This document shows, one piece after another, positions 9,300-17,710 of a DNA stretch of 64,000 nt; positions within the stretch are counted from its first letter, which is position 1; every line of letters begins with the position of its first letter. The DNA is from Dyella subtropica (GTDB taxonomy: Bacteria; Pseudomonadota; Gammaproteobacteria; Xanthomonadales; Rhodanobacteraceae). Position numbers and translations under genes: made by a program. The notes below the pieces were generated by a model, which was given only the letters and a program-made list of their open reading frames with translations, ran no database searches and was not told the DNA's origin. The stretch spans positions 186,001-250,000 of the forward strand of contig NZ_JAPDPD010000002.1 of the NCBI RefSeq assembly GCF_026283965.1. Direction: 5' to 3'.

Positions 9300-11984
9300 A
9301 TGCGTCGTCTCGTCCGTCCGCTCGTGCTTACCGCGCTTGCCGCTTGCTGCAGTGCAGCCCTGGCTGTCACCCCCGCCTCCGATCAGCCGCAAGGCAAGCT
9401 GCCGCGCTGGGCGATGCCCGAGTCCTACCAGCTGGCTTTCAAGGTGGACCCGAAGCAGCAGGACTTCTCCGGCACCACCACCATCAAGCTGAAGCTGACC
9501 CAGGCCTCTGATCACATCTGGCTGCACGGTCGCGAGCTGAAGGTGTCGAAGGTGACCGTCACCGACGCCAAGGGCAAGGTGCACGCCGGCAAGTACGAGG
9601 ATGTGGCGCCGAAGGAAGGCGTGGTGCGCATCGATTTCGGTGGCACGCTGCAGCCGCAGGAACTGAGCGTGGCGATCGACTACACGGCGCCGCTCAACCA
9701 GCAGCTGCAGGGTCTGTACAAGGTCAGCCACGAAGGCCAGCCGTATGCGATGACGCAGATGGAGCCGATCAGCGCGCGCTTCGCGTTCCCCGGCTTCGAC
9801 GAGCCGTCGTTCAAGACGCCGTTCGACCTCACGCTGACCATCCCCAGCGATGAAGTCGGCATCGCCAACACCAAGCAGGTGAAGGAAGAAAAGGCCGGTG
9901 CTGGCTGGAAGACGCTGACCTTCGACACCACGCAGCCGCTGCCGACCTACCTGGTCGCGTTCGGCGTGGGTCCGTGGGATGTGGTGAATGGACCGACCAT
10001 CCCGGCCTCGGAATACCGCGCACAGGCCACCGAGCTGCGCGGCATCGCCGCCAAGGGCGAAGGCCATCGCATGCAGCACGTGCTGAGCGAGACGCCGACC
10101 ATCATCAAGACGCTCGAGGACTACTACGGCTTCGGCTATCCGTTCGGCAAGCTCGACCTGCTCGCCGCGCCGGACTTCTCCGCCGGTGCTATGGAGAACC
10201 CGGGCCTGGTCACCTTCCGCGATTGGCTGTTGCTGCTCGACAAGGATTCCGCGGCGCAGTACGTGCGCGGCTCGTTCAACGTCACCGCGCATGAGTTGGC
10301 CCACCAGTGGACCGGCGATACCGTGACCATGGGCTGGTGGGACGACCTGTGGCTCAACGAAGCATTTGCCACCTGGATGCAGCAGAAGGTGACGCAGAAG
10401 GTGCACCCGGAATACCGCGCCGATCTCGATCGCGTGCGCGGTGCGCAGGGCGCGATGAACGGCGACAGCCTGGTCACCACGCGCAAGATCCGCCAGCCGA
10501 TCACCGGCAACGGCGACATCGAAACGGCGTTCGACGGCATCACCTATCAGAAGGGTGCGGCCGTGCTGGGCATGTTCGAAGGCTACGTGACCGAGCCGGT
10601 GTTCCAGAAGGGCATGCGCGCGTACATCCAGGATCACAAGTTCGGCAACGCCACCGCGGATGACCTGGTCGATTCCATCGCCAAGGCCGCCGACAAGGGC
10701 GCCGACTTCAAGGAGGCCTTCAAGAGCTTCCTCAATCAGCCGGGCGTTCCCTACCTGCAGACCAAGCTGGTGCAGGAAGGCGGCAAGACCGTGCTGCATC
10801 TGAGCCAGAGCCGCTACCTGCCGATCGGCAGCACCGGTGACGCGAACCATCTGTGGGGCGTGCCGGTATGCGTGCGTTATGGCACCGCCGACGGCAGCAA
10901 GGTCAGCTGCGAACTGTTGAACAAGGCGCAGGGCACCATGGTGCTGCCGGGCGCTACCGCACAGAGCTGGGTGATGCCGAATGCCAATGGCAGCGGCTAC
11001 TACCGCTTCAGCATGGAGAAGGCCGACCTGGGCAATCTCGGCAAGCAGATCGGCAAGCTCGACGATGCCGAGCAGTTGGCCTACGCCGACGCGATCAACG
11101 CGTCGTTCAAGCGTGGCGATGTCGATGCCAGCACCGCGCTTGCCGCGTTGAAGCCGCTCACCGGTTCCAAAACCCGCGAAGTGTCGACCGCGCCGCTGGG
11201 CACGTTCAACTGGATCTACCACCACCTCGCCGACAACGATGCGCAGCGCGCGAAGCTGGTGGCTTGGGCGAAGTCGTCGTATCTGCCAAGCCTGCAGCAG
11301 CTGGGTTATCACCGTAAGGAAGGTGAGCCCGATGGCGATTCTCTGCAGCGCGCCACCTTGGCCGGCTTCCTGGGCACGGATGTGAAACTGCCGGAGGTCC
11401 GTGCCGAACTGCTCAAGCAGGGCGATGCCGTACTCAAGCCGAACGCCGATGGCCGCCTCAACTTCGCCGCCGCCGACTCCAACCTGCTCGGCGCCGCGCT
11501 CGGTGTGGCGGTGCAGGAGCGTGGGAAGGCCGCCGTCGACGCGCTGACCGCCGAGTTGCCCAAGACCAGCGATCCGGCGCAGCGCAACGCGATCCTGGCC
11601 GGCCTGTCGGAGACCGAGGATCAGGCATTGGCCGAGCAAGTGCGCAACCTCTCGCTGGACAAGCAGGTGAAGGTGGGTGAGATGGCCGCACTGCTGATGG
11701 GCAACCGCGATACCCAGGCCGGTCGTGACGCGGTGTGGAAGTGGTCGGTGGCGAACTACGACAAGATCGTGGCGCGTACCGGCAGCTTCTCCGGCGGCCG
11801 TCTGCCAAGCCTGATGGGTGGTGGCGGCTGCTCGCAGGCGGAAGCCGATCGTCTGCAGGCGTTCTTCAAAACGCACGCCAAAGACGTGACCGGCGCGGAG
11901 CGTGGTCTGGCTCAGACCAGCGAGTCGACCTTGCTGTGCTCCGCGCTCAAAGCCAAGCAGGGCTCGGCTGCGATCCTGCGCTGA
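9300..11984 (+). CDS. Exported M1-family zinc aminopeptidase
   Basis: Peptidase of 894 residues that removes N-terminal residues from peptides. The exopeptidase motif GAMEN is at 296-300 and the zinc site HELAH at 331-335 is followed by the downstream glutamate in WLNEAFATWM. An ERAP1/APN-like C-terminal helical domain occupies the last 350 residues. The N-terminus MRRLVRPLVLTALAACCSAALAV is a signal peptide, so the enzyme works in the periplasm or outside; the two cysteines near the cleavage site leave a lipoprotein form possible but no proper lipobox is seen. The ATG at 9300 has GGGGAA upstream. A clean terminator follows. The oxyR-divergent candidate RNA lies just before it. Confidence 0.92.
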   Translation: MRRLVRPLVLTALAACCSAALAVTPASDQPQGKLPRWAMPESYQLAFKVDPKQQDFSGTTTIKLKLTQASDHIWLHGRELKVSKVTVTDAKGKVHAGKYEDVAPKEGVVRIDFGGTLQPQELSVAIDYTAPLNQQLQGLYKVSHEGQPYAMTQMEPISARFAFPGFDEPSFKTPFDLTLTIPSDEVGIANTKQVKEEKAGAGWKTLTFDTTQPLPTYLVAFGVGPWDVVNGPTIPASEYRAQATELRGIAAKGEGHRMQHVLSETPTIIKTLEDYYGFGYPFGKLDLLAAPDFSAGAMENPGLVTFRDWLLLLDKDSAAQYVRGSFNVTAHELAHQWTGDTVTMGWWDDLWLNEAFATWMQQKVTQKVHPEYRADLDRVRGAQGAMNGDSLVTTRKIRQPITGNGDIETAFDGITYQKGAAVLGMFEGYVTEPVFQKGMRAYIQDHKFGNATADDLVDSIAKAADKGADFKEAFKSFLNQPGVPYLQTKLVQEGGKTVLHLSQSRYLPIGSTGDANHLWGVPVCVRYGTADGSKVSCELLNKAQGTMVLPGATAQSWVMPNANGSGYYRFSMEKADLGNLGKQIGKLDDAEQLAYADAINASFKRGDVDASTALAALKPLTGSKTREVSTAPLGTFNWIYHHLADNDAQRAKLVAWAKSSYLPSLQQLGYHRKEGEPDGDSLQRATLAGFLGTDVKLPEVRAELLKQGDAVLKPNADGRLNFAAADSNLLGAALGVAVQERGKAAVDALTAELPKTSDPAQRNAILAGLSETEDQALAEQVRNLSLDKQVKVGEMAALLMGNRDTQAGRDAVWKWSVANYDKIVARTGSFSGGRLPSLMGGGGCSQAEADRLQAFFKTHAKDVTGAERGLAQTSESTLLCSALKAKQGSAAILR

Positions 11985-12007
11985 TTGCATAAGCTGTTGT
12001 GATGAGA

Positions 12008-12038
12008 GCCGGGCGGTGCGAACCGCCCGGCTTTTTTT
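12008..12038 (+). terminator. Terminator of the M1 aminopeptidase gene
   Basis: The stem GCCGGGCGGT with ACCGCCCGGC and a short GCGA loop (12008-12031) is followed by seven T, 24 bases after the aminopeptidase stop codon. Confidence 0.92.
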
Positions 12039-12063
12039 GTGCTTCGCCTGTGTGGCGTTGTCG

Positions 12064-12203
12064 CAAGGGCTTACCCTCCTCCCAGCCTCCCCCTGTCCCA
12101 CGGGACTAGCTTCGCGTCGCAAGCAAGGGGAGGAGCTAAAAGCTTGCGACACCGTGCCCCCTCCCTTGCTTGCAGGGGAGGGTTGGGGAGGGGTAAGCCC
12201 TTG
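12064..12203. repeat. 140-bp intergenic inverted repeat with nested stems
   Basis: The 361-base gap between the aminopeptidase and the large envelope protein holds, after the terminator, an inverted repeat with perfect 13-bp ends CAAGGGCTTACCC (12064-12076) and GGGTAAGCCCTTG (12191-12203). The arms continue imperfectly as C-rich and G-rich tracts, and a nested stem GTCGCAAGC/GCTTGCGAC sits inside. It could be a non-autonomous mobile remnant or a folded leader. No coding capacity is apparent. Confidence 0.7.
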
Positions 12204-12345
12204 AGCAAACCTTTCCAACCTCAAAGCTCTTTTCAACCCCATTCGCCTTCATACCCCGTTGCATCACCCAGCAGTGCCTTTTTCTAGAACCCGCCGATTC
12301 CACCTACACTGCATGGCGGCCACAGATGGCTACGGGGAGACAGGT

Positions 12346-15300
12346 ATGCGTCGATGGGGATGGTTGTTCGGTCTGTTGCTTGCCGCCACACCGTTATGGG
12401 CGCAGGACGTGCCGCCGCCACTGCGCGATTGGAAGGACTGGGTGCTGCACGACGTGCCGCAACATGCCTGTCCCTTCTTCGCCAATCAGGGGCCGAACGC
12501 CGGCAGCTATCAATGCATTTGGCCCGGCCGGCTGACACTGGACGCCGGAAAGGATGGTGGCCGTTTCGGTCTGGACGTGCATGTCGATGCCCCCAGCTGG
12601 GTGAGTCTGCCCGGGGACGAGCGTAGCTGGCCGCAGCAGGTCACTGCGGGCGGCAAGCAACTGACTGTGCTTCATCGCAACGGGCAACCCATGTTGTGGC
12701 TAGAGCCCGGCGATTACGCCCTGCATGGCGTGCTGCCTTGGGAGACACGGCCGGCGCGTGTGCGTGTGCCGAATACCATCGGCCTGGTTTCGCTGAGCCT
12801 TGATGGTGCCGCCGTCAGCCGCGTAGAGCGCAACGGCGAACAACTGACGTTGGGTGAAGCGGCTGCCGCGCAGCGCGCCGCCGATGCCTTGTCGCTGCGG
12901 GTGTATCGCCGCCTGGAGGATGGCCAGCCGGCCACGTTGGAAACGCGATTGCAGTTGAACGTTACCGGCAGCGCGCGCGAACAGCTGCTCGGGCCGGCCT
13001 TGCCGAAGGGTTTTGTGGCGACGTCGCTGAGCAGCGATCTGCCGGCGCGCCTGGAAAGCGACGGACAGTTGCGCATTCAGCTGCGCCCCGGACAGTGGAC
13101 CTTGAATCTGGCGTCGCGCAGCACCGATACCTTGCAGCAAGTCGCCCTCAAGCTGCCGGCCGAACCTTGGCCGCGCCAGGAAATCTGGAGCTATGCCGAC
13201 GCGCCTGGTTTCCGCAGCACGCGTGTGCAAGGACGCGCGACGGACGCCGCTCAGGTGGGCGTACCTTCCGACTGGCAGGCATTGCCGGCCTTCGCACTGG
13301 ACGACAACGATGGCCTGGCTATCGAGCAGGGCACGCGCGGCGGTGAAGGCGGGCAAGGCGATCAGGTGCAGGTACAGCGTCAGATCTGGCTGGATTTCGA
13401 CGGTGCCGGCCTCAACGTCAGCGATCATCTGAGCGGCACGCTGCGGCAGCGCCAGCGTCTGGACGTCACGGCGCCGTGGTTACTGCAGCGCGCGGCGCAA
13501 GGCGATACGCCGCTGCTAGTCACCACAGCCGGCGATGGTCGCAGCGGTGTGGAACTGCGCGAGTCGGAGCTGGATCTGCAAGCGGGCCTGCGTCTTCCCA
13601 CCCATGGCGGGCGCTTGCCGAGCGGCGGATGGCAAATGCCATTGGAAGGCATCGATGCCACCTTGCATCTTCCTTATGGCTATCGCCTGATCGGCGCCAG
13701 CGGTGCGGATCGCTCGCCGGATTCGTGGATCGCGCGCTGGAGTCTGCTCGATCTCTTTGTGGTGGCCTTGATTGCGCTGCTCGCCGGCCGTTTGCTGGGC
13801 TGGCCGTGGGCGTTGCTTGCTGTTGGTTTTCTCGCTTTGTCGCAACACGAACTCGGTGCGCCGCGCTGGACGCTGGGTATGGCGTTGGCGTTGGGTCTGC
13901 TGGCGCGTGCGTTGCCGGAGGGGCGGTTGCGTCTTGGTGCGCGGATCGGTGCCGGTGGTCTGCTTGCACTGGCCGTGTTGTGGTCGCTGCCGTTCGCTGC
14001 GACGCAGATGGACTATGCCTTGCATCCGCAGTTGGAAGGTCGGGAGATTGGCGCGATGCAAGTTGACGTCGTCGGCGGTCTGCGACAGCGCCAAGCAAAG
14101 AAGTCGATGGAAGCGGCAGAGACGGCCGGCGCCAACGCACCGACGCCAGCTGTTGAGGAGGCCTCGACCAATCCGATTTCCGAGCTTGCCAAGCAGCCGC
14201 CGCCAAAGATCATCGCGACAATGGCGCCGTCCCCCGCACCGCCTGCGCCACCGGCAGATATCGATAGCGCTAGTAGTGACGCCAACCGTTCACCACAGCT
14301 GCAAAGCGTCACCGTTACCGCAGCCGCGTTGCCGCCCAGCAACCGCTTCGCCCATGAAGCGGACAGCCATAGCGTGATCCAGGCGGGCCGCGGCGAACCT
14401 TCCTGGGATGTCGGCAACAACTATCGGCTTGGCTGGTCCGGTCCAATCACGGCGGAGCAGTTCACGCGACTGGTGATCGCGCCCGCGTGGCTGGTGCGTG
14501 TGCTGCGTGTGTTGATGCTTGGTCTGCTGGTGGCCTTGCTCGGCAAGATTGTGTTGCGCTTATTCCCACAGCCGGGTGGTGCATGGCGCAGCTGGCCGTT
14601 TGCTCGTGCTGGCGCGGCGCTGTTGTTGTTCGCGCTGCTGCCACACGTGGCACAGGCGCAGTCACTACCCAGCGACACGCTGCTGCAGCAGCTGCGGGGA
14701 AGACTTACCGAAGCGCCCAAGTGTGTGCCGGATTGCGCGGTGGTTGCGTCCGCGACGCTGCAAGCGAATGGCGAGCAGGTTGAGCTGGACATAGAGATTC
14801 ATGCCGGCGCGCCAGTGGCCGTGCCGCTGCCACGCCCGGATGCAGCCCTGCAGTTGCTTAGCGCGAGTGTGGATGGCCATGCCGATGCGCCGGTGGCGCA
14901 GCGCGGTGAGCAGTCGATGGTGCGGCTGGATCGCGGTGTGCATCACGTGGCACTGCGCTATCGCATCGAAGCAGCCGACACGGCCAGCCTGCGCTTTACG
15001 CTGCGCGCTCAACGCGTCGCTTTCAGCGGGCAGGGTTGGGCGCTCGATGGTGTCGATGAAGGGCGTGCGCTGGGCGACAGCCTCGCCTTGCATCGCGTTC
15101 GCGCCGGCGCGGACGGCAAGGACGTGGCCACCAGCACGCAAGCGTTCCCGCCGTATGTGCGAGTGATTCGCGTGCTGGTGCTCGGTGTGGACTGGACGGT
15201 GGAAAACACGGTGGAGCGACTCGCGCCACACGACGGCGGTTTCAGTCTCGACCTGCCTTTGTTGCCCGGCGAACATCCTCTTGGCGACGACGCTCGTGTG

Positions 15301-16536
15301 CATGACGGCCGCATCGGCGTGACTTTCAACGCCGGGCAACAGCAAGTCAGCTGGACCAGCCGCCTCGACCGCGCCGACACGCTGGAGTTGAAGGCTCCGG
15401 CCCTCGGCGAACGGGCCGAGCAATGGCAGCTGCAGGCTGCGCCAACCTGGCATGTGGACAGCAGCGGCGTGCCTGTGACACAGAACGACGGCGGACAGCT
15501 GTTCCAGCCGCTGCCCGGCGAAACCTTGAAGCTGAGCTTGAGTCAACCCAAGGCGGCGGAGGGCGACAGCCTGGCTTTCGATGGCGTGCAGGTAAGTAGT
15601 GCGGTCGGCGATCGTGCCACCGAAACCACGCTGAGCTTGCTCGCACGCAGCACGCGTGGCGGTGAGCACGCGATTTCCTTGCCTGCCGGTGTCGAGTTGT
15701 TGGGTGCCGCGCGCGATGGAGAGACCCTGAGTCTGGCCGTGCGCGACGGCAAGCTCGGTCTGCCGATGTTGCCCGGGCAGCATCGCTTCGAACTGCGTCT
15801 GCGCGAGCCGCATGGCGTGTCCATGGGGACGCGCACTTCGGTACTCGCGCTGCAGGCGCCTGCGGCCAACATCGCGCTCGATCTGAACCTGCCGGAAGAT
15901 CGCTGGGTGCTGTGGACCTGGGGACCGACTGCGGGTCCCGCGGTGTTGTACTGGTCGCAACTGGTCGTGCTGCTGCTTGCCGCGTTGCTGCTGGCACGCT
16001 TCGCACCGACGCCGCTGCGCTTCCATCATTGGCTGTTGCTGGGGCTGGGCTTCTCGGCCTTTGCATGGAGTGCGTATGCGCTGGTGGTGACGTGGCTGAT
16101 CCTGCTGGGTCTGCGTGCGCGGCTTATGCCCTCGGCGCGTCTCGGTAACACCGGCTTCAATGTGCTGCAGGCCGGTCTGGCCGGATTTACGCTGGTGGCG
16201 CTGGCGGTGTTGATCTCGGCGGTGCCGAAGGGGTTGCTTGGCTTGCCTGACATGCATGTCGCAGGCAACGGCTCCACCGCATGGCAGTTGCGCTGGTTCG
16301 CCGATCAGGCGATGGATGTGTTGCCGCGCGCAGGTGTGTTCAGCGTGTCGCTATGGGTTTACAAGATCGCCATGCTGGTTTGGGCGCTGTGGCTGGCGAA
16401 TGCCCTGATCGGTTGGCTGCGCTGGGGCTTCGAGGCGTGGACCCAAGGCGGCTACTGGCGCAAGCGCGAAGCGAAGCCGAGTGCGCCGCCGGAACTGCCA
16501 CCACAAACGGCTGTGGAGCCTTCTCGCGATGTCTGA
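12346..16536 (+). CDS. Very large envelope protein of unknown function, 1396 residues
   Basis: I do not recognise a characterised family. A signal peptide (MRRWGWLFGLLLAATPLWAQ) precedes a beta-rich region of about 440 residues. Membrane helices follow near 467-555, then a low-complexity linker, a helix pair near 709-742, and at about 751-773 a hydrophobic stretch ending AQAQ that looks like a second, internal signal peptide. A second beta-rich domain reaches about 1190 and the C-terminus has roughly six more helices (1196-1362). The two halves thus repeat the order of exported domain then membrane block. A motif NYRLGWSGPI near residue 698 recurs, to my memory, in uncharacterised proteins of related bacteria. 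The ATG at 12346 has GGGGAGACAGG before it. Its last 8 bases overlap prmC. Confidence 0.85.
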   Translation: MRRWGWLFGLLLAATPLWAQDVPPPLRDWKDWVLHDVPQHACPFFANQGPNAGSYQCIWPGRLTLDAGKDGGRFGLDVHVDAPSWVSLPGDERSWPQQVTAGGKQLTVLHRNGQPMLWLEPGDYALHGVLPWETRPARVRVPNTIGLVSLSLDGAAVSRVERNGEQLTLGEAAAAQRAADALSLRVYRRLEDGQPATLETRLQLNVTGSAREQLLGPALPKGFVATSLSSDLPARLESDGQLRIQLRPGQWTLNLASRSTDTLQQVALKLPAEPWPRQEIWSYADAPGFRSTRVQGRATDAAQVGVPSDWQALPAFALDDNDGLAIEQGTRGGEGGQGDQVQVQRQIWLDFDGAGLNVSDHLSGTLRQRQRLDVTAPWLLQRAAQGDTPLLVTTAGDGRSGVELRESELDLQAGLRLPTHGGRLPSGGWQMPLEGIDATLHLPYGYRLIGASGADRSPDSWIARWSLLDLFVVALIALLAGRLLGWPWALLAVGFLALSQHELGAPRWTLGMALALGLLARALPEGRLRLGARIGAGGLLALAVLWSLPFAATQMDYALHPQLEGREIGAMQVDVVGGLRQRQAKKSMEAAETAGANAPTPAVEEASTNPISELAKQPPPKIIATMAPSPAPPAPPADIDSASSDANRSPQLQSVTVTAAALPPSNRFAHEADSHSVIQAGRGEPSWDVGNNYRLGWSGPITAEQFTRLVIAPAWLVRVLRVLMLGLLVALLGKIVLRLFPQPGGAWRSWPFARAGAALLLFALLPHVAQAQSLPSDTLLQQLRGRLTEAPKCVPDCAVVASATLQANGEQVELDIEIHAGAPVAVPLPRPDAALQLLSASVDGHADAPVAQRGEQSMVRLDRGVHHVALRYRIEAADTASLRFTLRAQRVAFSGQGWALDGVDEGRALGDSLALHRVRAGADGKDVATSTQAFPPYVRVIRVLVLGVDWTVENTVERLAPHDGGFSLDLPLLPGEHPLGDDARVHDGRIGVTFNAGQQQVSWTSRLDRADTLELKAPALGERAEQWQLQAAPTWHVDSSGVPVTQNDGGQLFQPLPGETLKLSLSQPKAAEGDSLAFDGVQVSSAVGDRATETTLSLLARSTRGGEHAISLPAGVELLGAARDGETLSLAVRDGKLGLPMLPGQHRFELRLREPHGVSMGTRTSVLALQAPAANIALDLNLPEDRWVLWTWGPTAGPAVLYWSQLVVLLLAALLLARFAPTPLRFHHWLLLGLGFSAFAWSAYALVVTWLILLGLRARLMPSARLGNTGFNVLQAGLAGFTLVALAVLISAVPKGLLGLPDMHVAGNGSTAWQLRWFADQAMDVLPRAGVFSVSLWVYKIAMLVWALWLANALIGWLRWGFEAWTQGGYWRKREAKPSAPPELPPQTAVEPSRDV

Positions 16537-17371
16537 TGTTCGTGGCTTGTTGGCCGCTGCCACGCAGCGCCTCGGTGAACGTGTCGATGCCGAGGCGCTG
16601 TTGCTGCATGTGTTGGAGAAGCCGCGCAGCTGGCTGATTGCCCACGACACCGACAGTCTCGATGCCGATATCGTCGCCAGCTTCGAAGCGCTGGTCGCGC
16701 GCCGCGCAGCGGGCGAGCCGGTGGCCTACATCACCGGTCATCGCGGCTTCTGGTCGCTGGATCTGCACGTGACGCCGGCCACGCTGATTCCGCGGCCGGA
16801 AACCGAATTGCTGGTCGAGTTGGCGTTGCAGCACCTGCCGGTCGGCCAGCGGCTCAAGGTGGCCGATCTGGGCACCGGTAGCGGTGCCATCGCCCTGGCC
16901 ATTGCGCATGAGCGGCCCCAGGCGCAGGTGAGCGCGGTCGACGTCAGCACCGAGGCTTTGCAGGTGGCGCGCGGCAACGCGCACCGGCTCGGTATTGGCA
17001 ACGTAAGGTTCCTAGAGGGGAACTGGATGACACCGTTGTCTGGCGAGCGCTTTGCCGTGATTGTTTCCAACCCACCCTATATCGAAGCCGGCGATCCACA
17101 CCTGGCCCGGGGCGATCTGCGTTTCGAGCCGGCCGGTGCATTGGCCTCCGGCGACGACGGTCTTGATGCCATCCGCCACATTGTGAGTACGGCGCCGGGA
17201 TACCTGGAACCGGGCGGCTGGCTGCTGATGGAGCATGGCTGGGATCAGGGGCCGGCAGTGCGCGCACTGCTGATAACGGCGGGCTATCTCGACGCCAGCA
17301 CTGCGCAGGATCTGGAAGGCCGCGACCGCGTCAGCGGTGGCCGCCACCCCGGTCTGATCTTTCCCGGCTGA
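16529..17371 (+). CDS. prmC: Release factor glutamine methyltransferase PrmC
   Basis: Methylates the glutamine of the GGQ motif in peptide-chain release factors, using S-adenosylmethionine. The catalytic NPPY is at residues 181-184, the SAM-binding loop DLGTGSGAIALA near 112, and the PRPETELLVE segment typical of the family near 90. Length (280 residues) is normal. The start at 16529 (MSDVRGLL) overlaps the end of the large envelope gene by 8 bases. A longer frame begins at 16481, but its extra residues MRRRNCHHKRLWSL are encoded within the upstream gene and do not fit the family. The overlap suggests the two genes are translated together. Confidence 0.95.
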   Translation: MSDVRGLLAAATQRLGERVDAEALLLHVLEKPRSWLIAHDTDSLDADIVASFEALVARRAAGEPVAYITGHRGFWSLDLHVTPATLIPRPETELLVELALQHLPVGQRLKVADLGTGSGAIALAIAHERPQAQVSAVDVSTEALQVARGNAHRLGIGNVRFLEGNWMTPLSGERFAVIVSNPPYIEAGDPHLARGDLRFEPAGALASGDDGLDAIRHIVSTAPGYLEPGGWLLMEHGWDQGPAVRALLITAGYLDASTAQDLEGRDRVSGGRHPGLIFPG

Positions 17372-17456
17372 TCGTTCTTCTCTCGATCCAATTCACGGAT
17401 GCCGGGGGGCCACGGTGCCCTGAATGTGTTCGTGCGCGCAGCCTTCAAAACGTCTG

Positions 17457-17474
17457 ATTGACAACGTTGTCAAT
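17457..17474. promoter_or_regulatory. 18-bp palindrome upstream of chitinase (LacI-type operator candidate)
   Basis: ATTGACAACGTTGTCAAT is a perfect palindrome with a central CG, the usual form of operators bound by LacI-family repressors. It contains a TTGACA that could serve as a -35 box, so a bound repressor would block it. It is 237 bases upstream of the chitinase start. Control of chitin and N-acetylglucosamine genes by LacI-family regulators is known in Xanthomonadales; that this site belongs to that network is inference. Confidence 0.55.
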
Positions 17475-17710
17475 CGAGAGTCAAGTGACGCGGCTGGCGC
17501 CGGGGGAAGCGCTGGCGGGAGCTGGGGAAGGGCGTCACATCGTTGGGGGAGGGCTCGGCAGGCCGTACCGGTGGGGACCGGAGCCGGGCGGTAGGGCAGG
17601 GATGTTCGAACCATGCGATCCAGATCCGGGTTGCATGGTGCAGGTGTATCCAGCGACTGCGTCGCGTCATCCGGCGGTTCGAAGTCTCATTCGATCACTG
17701 GAGTCATGTC
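17475..17710 (+). other. Long untranslated leader before the chitinase gene
   Basis: These 236 bases carry no credible gene. GTGACGC and GCGTCAC near 17486 and 17533 can close a G-rich region into a stem, and a purine-rich stretch follows. I do not recognise a riboswitch; in particular the c-di-GMP type was looked for and not seen. The region may simply be the leader of a transcript starting at the palindrome. Confidence 0.35.

Noticed and set aside
9261-12242. Open frame of 993 codons antisense to the aminopeptidase
   Set aside because: No domain is recognisable (His/Arg/Gln/Gly-rich sequence) and the other strand encodes an intact M1 peptidase with GAMEN and HELAH motifs.
17475-17710. c-di-GMP riboswitch upstream of the chitinase
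   Set aside because: The conserved GEMM core was not found; only a simple stem and purine-rich sequence are present.
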